Assembly (NCBI GenBank): GCA_028718465.1
Contig: JAQULX010000244.1
Coordinates: 1-5,260 of the forward strand
Length of the DNA: 5,260 nt
Source of the DNA: Dehalococcoidales bacterium
GTDB lineage: Bacteria; Chloroflexota; Dehalococcoidia; Dehalococcoidales; UBA3254
Direction of reading: 5' to 3'
How positions within the stretch are numbered: position 1 is the first letter of the stretch; each line of letters starts with the position of its first letter. This document shows, in pieces, positions 1 through 4,874 of this stretch. Position numbers and translations under genes: made by a program. Under the pieces are notes generated by a model. That model searched no databases. It was not told the origin of the DNA and saw only the letters and a list, made by a program, of their open reading frames with translations.

Positions 1-222
1 GAGGACCTCCTGGTCCGCCGGCATATCGAACTTTACCTGAATAAATTGCGCAATGTTCACCCTGCCCTGACCGGTGAGGATATCGTCCAAATGAAAATTG
101 CCACAGGACCCCGCATTAAGGAAGTGCTGGACTCGCTTCGCGAAGCCCGCCTGGATGGAAAGGTGCATACCCGGGAAGATGAGCTGGCCATGGTGGGAAA
201 AATAGGCAGGGAAATCCGGTAG
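1..222 (+). CDS. CCA tRNA nucleotidyltransferase / poly(A) polymerase family, C-terminal fragment
   Basis: The reading frame is open from the first base of the window to a TAG at 220-222, giving the last 73 residues of a protein whose start lies outside. The visible tail contains LTGEDIVQ, then TGPRIKEVLDSLREARLDG and a final TREDELAMV stretch. This matches the C-terminal helical domain of class II CCA-adding enzymes, whose usual pattern is LTGxDL...GxxPGPxIGxxLxxLxEAxLDGxVxTREEE. In those enzymes the domain binds the tRNA elbow, while catalysis lies in the N-terminal head, which is not visible here. The family adds or repairs the 3' CCA end of tRNAs; some members are poly(A) polymerases, and the tail alone cannot separate the two. 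The one oddity is MKIATGPRI in place of the common MxLGxxPGPxIG, a small deviation. The gene converges on the rubrerythrin gene with 20 bp between their stop codons. Confidence 0.82.
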   Translation, partial: EDLLVRRHIELYLNKLRNVHPALTGEDIVQMKIATGPRIKEVLDSLREARLDGKVHTREDELAMVGKIGREIR

Positions 223-242
223 CTTCCCGGCCGTTCTCAGGC

Positions 243-746
243 TTAGTTTACTTTTTTGAACATCTCTCTGGGAGCCCCGCAAATAGGGCATTTATCCGGA
301 GCTTCACCCTCAACTGTGTTGCCGCACCTCTGGCAAACAAAGTAGGGCTTTTCCTCCATCTTTTTCCCTTCTTCTATGTCTTTCAGCGCCTGCTTGTAGA
401 GACCATGGTGTATTTGCTCTACCTTGTTTGCCCAGGTGAAACTGGTCTTCGCCTGGACATGGTTCTCTTTCTGGCTTTGGGCGATATATTCAGGGTACAT
501 CTCCATGAACTCATGGTTTTCTCCATTGATAGCGTCCTTCAGATTGTCTGCCGTTGTCCCGATACCGTTCATGGCATTGAGATGATTGCGGGCGTGGATG
601 GTTTCCGCCTCCGAAGCTGCCCGGAAAAGCCTGGCGATCTGGGTCTGGCCGTCTTTTTCCGCCCTCTCAGCGAAAAACAAGTATTTCCGGCTGGCCTGGC
701 TTTCTCCGGAATAAGCTTCCTGTAAGTTCTCAGCAGTGGTTGCCAT
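243..746 (-). CDS. rbr: Rubrerythrin (non-haem di-iron peroxidase with C-terminal rubredoxin-like domain)
   Basis: The 167-residue protein has the full rubrerythrin layout. A four-helix ferritin-like domain (about residues 1-130) carries the di-iron ligands: E15 in the GESQAS motif, E48xxH51, E76 and E79 in GENHE, and E110xxH113. A rubredoxin-type iron site follows, with C138xxC141 and C153xxC156. Rubrerythrins reduce hydrogen peroxide to water in the cytoplasm, taking electrons from rubredoxin or NAD(P)H-linked reductases; they are typical of anaerobes and microaerophiles. The length is at the short end of the classical range (about 165-195 aa) but nothing essential is missing. I chose ATG at 744-746 over the in-frame TTG at 750-752 because an AAAGGAG Shine-Dalgarno (753-759) sits 6 nt before the ATG and directly abuts the TTG. 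The gene has its own promoter region, is divergent from thiL, and appears to be monocistronic. No partner such as rubredoxin or superoxide reductase is visible nearby. Confidence 0.96.
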   Translation of the reverse strand: MATTAENLQEAYSGESQASRKYLFFAERAEKDGQTQIARLFRAASEAETIHARNHLNAMNGIGTTADNLKDAINGENHEFMEMYPEYIAQSQKENHVQAKTSFTWANKVEQIHHGLYKQALKDIEEGKKMEEKPYFVCQRCGNTVEGEAPDKCPICGAPREMFKKVN

Positions 747-752
747 ATTCAA

Positions 753-759
753 CTCCTTT
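753..759 (-). promoter_or_regulatory. Ribosome binding site of rubrerythrin
   Basis: On the minus strand this reads AAAGGAG, a near-perfect Shine-Dalgarno, followed by TTGAAT and then ATG. The 6-nt spacing to the ATG at 746 is ideal, whereas the upstream TTG has no spacing at all. It therefore decides the start in favour of the ATG. Confidence 0.85.
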
Positions 760-772
760 GTAATTTATTTAC

Positions 773-797
773 ATAATTATATTATAACCGAATTATA
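773..797 (-). promoter_or_regulatory. AT-rich promoter tract of rubrerythrin with a possible operator
   Basis: Read on the minus strand, this tract contains three exact TATAAT hexamers (797-792, 786-781 and 781-776, the last two sharing a base) upstream of the rubrerythrin start. The two proximal ones would give leaders of roughly 20-30 nt. I find no convincing -35 box 16-18 nt upstream of any of them, so the true -10 cannot be chosen. The tract also holds a short inverted repeat, ATAAT-TAT-ATTAT (773-785). On the plus strand, 781-787 reads ATTATAA, equal to one half of the PerR box known from Gram-positive bacteria, but the other half matches poorly. PerR-like peroxide control of rubrerythrin is known elsewhere; here it is only a suggestion. 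Confidence 0.5.
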
Positions 798-879
798 CTT
801 GGCCGGGTAAGCTGTACGAGTCGATAGTCCCAGGGGCTTTACATTGCCCATGGCAGAGGTAGGTTAGGAAGGCGATATA

Positions 880-888
880 TGTTATAAT
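880..888 (+). promoter_or_regulatory. Extended -10 promoter for the thiL operon, probably giving a leaderless transcript
   Basis: TGTTATAAT is an exact extended -10 element (TGnTATAAT). It ends 7 nt before the thiL ATG at 896. With a usual -10 to start-site distance of about 6-8 nt, transcription would begin at or within a base or two of the A of the ATG. No -35 box with proper spacing is visible, as expected for an extended -10 promoter. The bases between (TTCTCCG) contain no Shine-Dalgarno. The element is seen in the sequence; leaderless initiation is inferred. Confidence 0.72.
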
Positions 889-895
889 TTCTCCG

Positions 896-1909
896 ATGAA
901 GGTTACAGAATTAGGTCAGTTCGGGATGATTGATGCCGTAGCCAGGTTGATCGAAAGTTCCCGCGATAACTCCTTGCCTTCCTGGAGGAACCTGGTTGCC
1001 GGTATTGGTGATGACTGTGCTGTCTGGCGGGGAGATACAGATAATCAATTGGCCAAGGTTGATTGTCAGGTCCAGGGCGTTCACTTTAACCTGGATATTA
1101 TTTCCTGGGAAGACTTGGGATGGAAAGCTCTGGCAGTCAATCTCAGCGATATTGCGTCTATGGGCGGCGTTCCCAGGTATGCCCTGGTCTCATTGGGCTT
1201 GCCTCTGGATACTGAGGTCGAGGATGTTTTCTCTTTGTATAAAGGGATGCTGACGCTGGCCAGGCTCTCCGGCACTGCTGTCGTTGGCGGCAATATGAGC
1301 AGCTCGCCGGTGGTATTCGTGGATATTAACGTTATCGGCAGTACCGCCAACCGCGAAGGAAAGTATCTAACCCGGGGCTCCGCCCGGGTAGGCGACCGGA
1401 TAGCGGTTACCGGCTGGCTGGGTACGGCGGCCGCCGGTCTGGAAATGCTGAGCCGGAAAATTAGTCTTAACGCGCTGACCAATATCTGTTTAAAACAGGC
1501 TTTCTCACGGCCGGAACCGCGTTTAAAAGAAGGACGTTTGCTCCTGGGAAAAGGGGTTGAGACCGCAATAGATATCAGCGACGGTCTGATTTCTGACCTT
1601 GGTCATATCTGCAATGCCAGCGCGGTCGGAGCAGTCATTGAGCTGCCGCTACTGCCCATTCGGCCTGAGGTAATTTCGGTTTTCGGAGAGCAAGCGGTCG
1701 AAATGGCCCTTTCCGGCGGCGAGGACTATCAATTGCTTTTTACAGCTCCGCTTGAGGTAATAGAAGAAGTGCGGCAGGACTCGCCCTACCCTGTTACTGC
1801 TATCGGAGAGATTGTAGCCGGCAAGGTCGGACAGATCGTTCTGGTGGATGCTGAGGGCCGCCATCTGGCGCCGGATAAAACCGGTTGGGACCATTTCCGG
1901 AGAAGGTAA
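896..1909 (+). CDS. thiL: Thiamine-monophosphate kinase
   Basis: ThiL phosphorylates thiamine monophosphate with ATP to give thiamine pyrophosphate, the active cofactor, in the cytoplasm. The 337-residue protein has the normal family length and order: an N-terminal ELGQFGMID start, GIGDDCAV (36-43), D56 and GVHF (61-64), the long KALAVNLSDIASMGGVP block (77-93), a glycine motif GGNMSSSP (131-138), DISDG (226-230) and SGGEDYQLLF (273-282). This is the PurM/AIR-synthetase-like fold with an N-terminal ATP- and metal-binding half. Two deviations stand out: N133 replaces the usual Asp of the GGD motif, which binds metal in studied ThiL proteins, and Q60 replaces the usual Glu before GVHF. The ATG at 896 matches the usual ThiL start and has no Shine-Dalgarno, consistent with the extended -10 immediately upstream. 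It is the first gene of a six-gene operon, 5 bp before tsaE. No other thiamine gene is in view. The activity could be weaker or altered, but the fold assignment is firm. Confidence 0.95.
   Translation: MKVTELGQFGMIDAVARLIESSRDNSLPSWRNLVAGIGDDCAVWRGDTDNQLAKVDCQVQGVHFNLDIISWEDLGWKALAVNLSDIASMGGVPRYALVSLGLPLDTEVEDVFSLYKGMLTLARLSGTAVVGGNMSSSPVVFVDINVIGSTANREGKYLTRGSARVGDRIAVTGWLGTAAAGLEMLSRKISLNALTNICLKQAFSRPEPRLKEGRLLLGKGVETAIDISDGLISDLGHICNASAVGAVIELPLLPIRPEVISVFGEQAVEMALSGGEDYQLLFTAPLEVIEEVRQDSPYPVTAIGEIVAGKVGQIVLVDAEGRHLAPDKTGWDHFRRR
1899..1906 (+). promoter_or_regulatory. Ribosome binding site of tsaE, inside the end of thiL
   Basis: GGAGAAGG lies in the last codons of thiL, 8 nt before the ATG at 1915. 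It supports that ATG over the upstream in-frame TTG at 1885, which would add ten residues not expected in the family. Confidence 0.6.
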
Positions 1910-1914
1910 TATCA

Positions 1915-2391
1915 ATGCAAGGCTTTAAAATAATCAGCCGCAGTCCTGAAGAAACCCGTAGTCTGGGAGTCCGGTTGGGTGAACTGGCAGAGCCGGGATT
2001 TACTTTTCTTTTAACCGGCAGCCTGGGGGCCGGCAAGACCTGCCTTACTCAGGGTATTGCCTGGGGACTGGGCAGTGAGGAGTACGCTTTAAGCCCTACA
2101 TTTGTGCTCATGCGGGAGATCAAAGGCCGGCTGACCCTTTACCATATCGATCTTTACCGTCTTGATCGTATCGAGGAGATTTCCGACCTGGGACTGGATG
2201 ATTATTTATATGGAAGCGGGCTGTCTGTAATTGAATGGGCGGAAAAAGGAATGAGTGTATTGCCTTCTGAGCATTTACTGATTAAAATAGATTACTTGAG
2301 TGACACTGAACGCAGCCTGGAGCTCATCCCTCACGGGAAAAGCTATGAGAAACTTCTTGCCCGGCTGAAAACATTTCCTGGAATAGATTGA
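1915..2391 (+). CDS. tsaE: tRNA threonylcarbamoyladenosine biosynthesis ATPase TsaE
   Basis: TsaE (YjeE) is the P-loop ATPase that works with TsaB and TsaD to make N6-threonylcarbamoyladenosine at position 37 of ANN-decoding tRNAs; its ATP hydrolysis resets the complex. The 158-residue protein is normal for the family (about 150-165). It shows the Walker A loop GSLGAGKT (35-42, with K41 and T42), the switch-like SPTF (60-63), the family signature YHIDLYRL (76-83, with D79), and IEWAEK (106-111). The N-terminal SPEETRSLGVRLGE stretch also fits. I start at the ATG at 1915, served by GGAGAAGG; a longer form from TTG 1885 is possible but overlaps thiL and lacks family support. The stop is followed after one base by tsaB, so the two partner proteins are probably translationally coupled. 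Confidence 0.95.
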   Translation: MQGFKIISRSPEETRSLGVRLGELAEPGFTFLLTGSLGAGKTCLTQGIAWGLGSEEYALSPTFVLMREIKGRLTLYHIDLYRLDRIEEISDLGLDDYLYGSGLSVIEWAEKGMSVLPSEHLLIKIDYLSDTERSLELIPHGKSYEKLLARLKTFPGID

Positions 2392-2392
2392 T

Positions 2393-3079
2393 ATGCAAAT
2401 CTCCATAGACACTTCAACTGATTTCGCCAGCCTGGCTCTGGTAAACGGCTTCGAGATACTGGCTGAATTGAACTGGCGCTGCGGGCAAAACCATACTATC
2501 GAGTTAACTTCTAGGTTGGAATTCCTGATCAAGAAATCCATGCTGGAGATAAACGATGCTGATTGCATCTTTGTGGCCAGAGGGCCGGGGAGCTTTAACG
2601 GTCTCAGGGTGGGCGTCAGTACGGCCAAAGGACTGGCCTTCAGCCTGGGTATACCCATCATAGGCATCAGTACCCTGGAGTCCACTGCTTACCAGCATGC
2701 CGCTGCCGGTCTCCCTGTTTGTGCCGTCCAGAACGCCGGCCGGGAAGAGATCGCTGCTGCTGTATATCAGCAACAGCCGCGGAAAGGCTGGCGTCAACTG
2801 GCTGCTGAACATATTACCACGCTCGACGGACTGGTCTCGGAAATAAACGATCGGACGATTTTCTGCGGCGAGATTAATGCTGCTACGTCTGCCCGGATAA
2901 AGACACTGTTTAAAACCAGGGCTGTAATACCGCCTGCGGCCGCGCAGCTTCGGCGGGGAGCTTATCTGGCTGAGTTGTGCCGCCGGCGGCAGGAAGCCGG
3001 AGATTATGACAATACTGCCACGCTTCAGCCGATTTATCTCAGACGACCTCCGATCACTGAACGTAAGAAATCATATTAA
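2393..3079 (+). CDS. tsaB: tRNA threonylcarbamoyladenosine biosynthesis protein TsaB
   Basis: TsaB (YeaZ) is the non-catalytic ASKHA-fold partner that dimerises with TsaD, the threonylcarbamoyl transferase, and recruits TsaE for t6A37 formation. The 228-residue length equals that of the classical protein (about 230). The N-terminal lobe is clear: ISIDTSTDFASLAL (3-16), the H34 region, and GPGSFNGLRVGVSTAKGLA (64-82), the family signature except that the usual Thr of GSFTGLR is Asn at 69. IPIIGISTLE follows. The C-terminal half (about 110-228) is less conserved, as is normal. The ATG lies one base after the tsaE stop and has only a weak GGAA upstream, so coupling to tsaE is likely. Neither rimI nor tsaD follows, although many bacteria place them here; tsaD must lie elsewhere in the genome. 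Confidence 0.94.
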   Translation: MQISIDTSTDFASLALVNGFEILAELNWRCGQNHTIELTSRLEFLIKKSMLEINDADCIFVARGPGSFNGLRVGVSTAKGLAFSLGIPIIGISTLESTAYQHAAAGLPVCAVQNAGREEIAAAVYQQQPRKGWRQLAAEHITTLDGLVSEINDRTIFCGEINAATSARIKTLFKTRAVIPPAAAQLRRGAYLAELCRRRQEAGDYDNTATLQPIYLRRPPITERKKSY

Positions 3080-3082
3080 GGA
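3078..3082 (+). promoter_or_regulatory. Ribosome binding site of the thioesterase gene
   Basis: AAGGA overlaps the TAA stop of tsaB and lies 6 nt before the ATG at 3089. It supports this start and suggests that ribosomes ending tsaB can restart on the next gene. Confidence 0.55.
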
Positions 3083-3088
3083 AAGAAA

Positions 3089-3532
3089 ATGGAAAATTGG
3101 CCCAGTATTGATTTAGAGACCCAGGGCGACCAGACCATGTGCTTCGGATGCGGGAAAAATAATCCTGTCGGACTGAAACTGGTATTCACCTGGGATACCA
3201 GGACTCAGACGGCCAGCGCCGAATTCTGCCCGGATGAAAAGGTGCAGGGATGGGCCGGCTATGTTCATGGGGGTATCATAGCCTGTATTCTGGATGAAGC
3301 TTTCGGTTGGGCCGCTATGTCAGCCGGCACTAATAATGTGACGGCCAAAATGCAGGTCAGGTTTCGCCGGATGGTGCCTATCGGACGGAAATATATCGTT
3401 ACCTGCCGCGTCAGCAAGCAAAATTCACGGTTAATTGAGACTGAAGCCAGCTTGGTTGATGCGAGCGGGAGCCTCTTCGCCGAAGGCGCCTCGACGCAGT
3501 TTATTGTCGGTCCGCGAGACTTAAATGCCTGA
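3089..3532 (+). CDS. Hotdog-fold thioesterase, PaaI / 4HBT superfamily
   Basis: The 147-residue protein has the length and pattern of a single-domain hotdog acyl-CoA thioesterase. An N-terminal CFGCGKNNPVGLKL stretch (18-31) is common in a PaaI-like subgroup. The central helix region GYVHGGIIACILDEAFGW (57-74) carries the HGG turn (60-62) and the acidic pair D69-E70, the usual place of the catalytic carboxylate. A strand rich in MQVRFRRMVPIG follows, typical of the family's third and fourth strands. Such enzymes hydrolyse acyl- or aryl-CoA thioesters in the cytoplasm, usually as dimers or tetramers; the substrate cannot be told from sequence. C18 and C21 form a CxxC that could bind metal or simply be structural. 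The gene starts 9 bp after tsaB and overlaps the next gene by 8 bp, so it belongs to the operon, but I see no functional link to t6A synthesis. Confidence 0.85.
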   Translation: MENWPSIDLETQGDQTMCFGCGKNNPVGLKLVFTWDTRTQTASAEFCPDEKVQGWAGYVHGGIIACILDEAFGWAAMSAGTNNVTAKMQVRFRRMVPIGRKYIVTCRVSKQNSRLIETEASLVDASGSLFAEGASTQFIVGPRDLNA

Positions 3533-4205
3533 CGATATGAAGAACAGCCGGACCAGGGCCGTTATCTGGGACATGGATGGAGTAATAGTAGATACCGCCG
3601 AACACCATTTTAATTCCTGGCGTTATGCTTTCGAACGCCAGGGGGTGACGTTTACCAGAGAGGACTTTCAGCAAGTCTTTGGACAGAGGAACGACGCCAT
3701 TATCAGCAGAATAATGGCTGGAAATGTCACCCGGGAAAAAATGGACAGCATCGCTCAGGATAAAGAGGAAAATTTCCGGCAAACCGTAAAAAATGATCTG
3801 AGGCCGCTTCCCGGAGTGATTGCGCTTCTGACGACGATTAAGGATAACGGTATGCTGTCGGCGGTAGCCTCCTCCGCTCCTTCGGAAAATATCCGCCTTA
3901 TCCTGACCGGTCTCGGCATTGAGGACTGCTTTCAGGCCGTGGTTTATGGCGACGAAGTGACCGAGGGAAAGCCCAGTCCGCTGGGATTTCTGCTGGCTGG
4001 CCGGAAACTGGGTGTGGAGCCCCGGGACTGCATCGTGATAGAGGATGCAGTAGCTGGAGTCCAAGCGGCGAAACGGGGCGGAATGCATTGTATAGCGGTG
4101 ACCAATACCCATCCGGCGGAAGATTTAGGTGATGCGGATTGGGTGGTCGACTCGCTGGAGAAAATTGGCCTCAAAGAATTGAATAGTCTTTTTAATGGCA
4201 AATAA
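3525..4205 (+). CDS. HAD-superfamily hydrolase, beta-phosphoglucomutase / phosphoglycolate phosphatase-like
   Basis: All four HAD motifs are present in the 226-residue protein: motif I DMDGVIVD (16-23, nucleophile D16 and acid/base D18), motif II SSAPSEN (116-122, S116), motif III K149 in GKPSP, and motif IV IEDAVAGVQAA (172-182, E173 and D174 for magnesium). The insert between motif I and about residue 93 is a helical type C1 cap. This points to a small-molecule phosphatase or phosphomutase of the beta-PGM/Gph/YcjU group; motif II and the cap do not settle the substrate. The usual PDxF after motif III is PLGF here. The ATG at 3525 overlaps the thioesterase by 8 bp; a second in-frame ATG at 3537 would remove four residues and also fits. 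Neither has a strong Shine-Dalgarno, so translation is probably coupled to the upstream gene. A house-cleaning role next to ndk is possible but unproven. Confidence 0.88.
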   Translation: MPDDMKNSRTRAVIWDMDGVIVDTAEHHFNSWRYAFERQGVTFTREDFQQVFGQRNDAIISRIMAGNVTREKMDSIAQDKEENFRQTVKNDLRPLPGVIALLTTIKDNGMLSAVASSAPSENIRLILTGLGIEDCFQAVVYGDEVTEGKPSPLGFLLAGRKLGVEPRDCIVIEDAVAGVQAAKRGGMHCIAVTNTHPAEDLGDADWVVDSLEKIGLKELNSLFNGK

Positions 4206-4211
4206 GGAACC

Positions 4212-4216
4212 AGGAG
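4212..4216 (+). promoter_or_regulatory. Ribosome binding site of ndk
   Basis: AGGAG sits 5 nt before the ATG at 4222 and after the HAD gene's stop. It decides the ndk start in favour of 4222; an in-frame ATG at 4195 would overlap the previous gene and add nine residues not usual in the family. Confidence 0.75.
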
Positions 4217-4221
4217 ATAAA

Positions 4222-4641
4222 ATGGACAGGACTCTTGTTTTGGTCAAACCCGATGCGATGGAACGTAATCTGGGAGGCGCTATTCTGGCGCGTTTGGAAT
4301 CTGCGGGGCTCAAGATCGTGGCGCTCAAGATGCTGCATGTGGATGAGCCACTGGCCCATAAGCACTATGCAGTTCATACCGGCAAACCTTTTTTCAAGGA
4401 TTTGATCGAATATATCACTTCTTATCCTATTGTCGCCGCTGTTTTTGAGGGGCCCGATGCCGTAGCTGTAGCCCGCCGGACTATGGGAGCTACCAATCCG
4501 GAAAAGGCCGAGCCGGGGACAATCCGGCGGGATTTTGGACTGGACTTGCAGCGCAACTCCGTTCACGGGTCTGATTCCCCGGAAAATGCGGAAATGGAAA
4601 TCAATCTGTACTTCACGCCTGAAGAGATTGTGAAAAGGTAA
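4222..4641 (+). CDS. ndk: Nucleoside diphosphate kinase
   Basis: Ndk moves the terminal phosphate of ATP to nucleoside diphosphates through a phosphohistidine, keeping (d)NTP pools balanced in the cytoplasm. The 139-residue protein is full length. It shows the N-terminal RTLVLVKPDAMERN (3-16, with K9), the Kpn-loop region of about 89-105 (MGATNPEKAEPGTIRRDF), and the active-site signature NSVHGSDS (112-119) with catalytic H115, followed by ENAEMEI. The start at 4222 gives the canonical N-terminus and has a good AGGAG. It is the last gene of the operon, 16 bp after the HAD gene. The tail after the signature is short (24 residues), as in compact bacterial Ndk proteins. No convincing intrinsic terminator with a T-run follows it. 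Confidence 0.97.
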   Translation: MDRTLVLVKPDAMERNLGGAILARLESAGLKIVALKMLHVDEPLAHKHYAVHTGKPFFKDLIEYITSYPIVAAVFEGPDAVAVARRTMGATNPEKAEPGTIRRDFGLDLQRNSVHGSDSPENAEMEINLYFTPEEIVKR

Positions 4642-4874
4642 AAGGCCTGTATTCAAAGAAAGCGGGTAACTATAATCTTTAATCATAATTCCGTCTCACA
4701 CGGAGCATCTTGGGAAGGGGCGTATATATTGCGTTACATATAATAACCCCGGGGCAAGAAATGGGGATGGGGAAGGTTTTTCCTCCATAGAGAGACGTAA
4801 CTGTAGGTATATGTAAGGGCTATTATGAGGGATGAGCGGATACTGGATCGTGCCCGGAACCGGGAGAAGGTATC
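4642..4874. other. Convergent intergenic region between ndk and rsfS, no convincing gene
   Basis: This 233-bp gap lies between the 3' ends of two facing genes, where terminators would be expected. It holds a small inverted repeat TCCGT-CTCAC-ACGGA (4690-4704), a compact one GGGGAA/TTCCtCC (4769-4786, one bulge), and CCCGG-AA-CCGGG (4853-4864); none is followed by a T-run on either strand, so none is a classical intrinsic terminator. Two plus-strand TATAAT hexamers occur (4671-4676, 4739-4744) without -35 partners. The stretch 4751-4776 is purine-rich, with three GGGG runs and a GG. I see no tRNA-like fold and no supported small protein. The region is long for a convergent gap in such compact surroundings. 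Confidence 0.5.

Noticed and set aside
209..257. Possible terminator between the CCA-enzyme gene and rubrerythrin (GGGAA/TTCCC repeat and a later T6 run)
   Set aside because: The stem is only 5 bp with a 10-nt loop, and the T-run at 252-257 is over 20 nt downstream, inside rubrerythrin's Lys codons. It does not have the shape of an intrinsic terminator.
405..725. Plus-strand open frame of 106 codons opposite rubrerythrin
   Set aside because: It is antisense to rubrerythrin with all its metal ligands in place, has no ribosome site, and reads as random hydrophobic sequence.
747..895. TPP riboswitch in front of thiL
   Set aside because: I looked for the conserved CUGAGA and ACCUGA-type elements and saw neither, and the promoter lies too close to the ATG to leave room for a leader RNA.
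1081..1482. Minus-strand open frame of 133 codons opposite thiL
   Set aside because: The product is low-complexity, rich in Ser/Pro/Thr/Arg, and opposite strongly conserved ThiL motifs; no Shine-Dalgarno.
3501..4112. Long open frame of 203 codons on the minus strand, opposite the HAD gene
   Set aside because: It lies wholly antisense to a gene with all four HAD motifs, its translation shows no domain pattern, and it has no promoter or ribosome site of its own. It is a shadow frame.
4192..4686. Minus-strand open frame of 164 codons covering ndk
   Set aside because: It is antisense to a fully conserved ndk, including its active site, and shows no recognisable family.
4853..4864. CCCGG-AA-CCGGG inverted repeat just after the rsfS stop, as an rsfS terminator
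   Set aside because: The arms leave a 2-nt loop (or 4 bp with a 4-nt loop) and no T-run follows on the minus strand.
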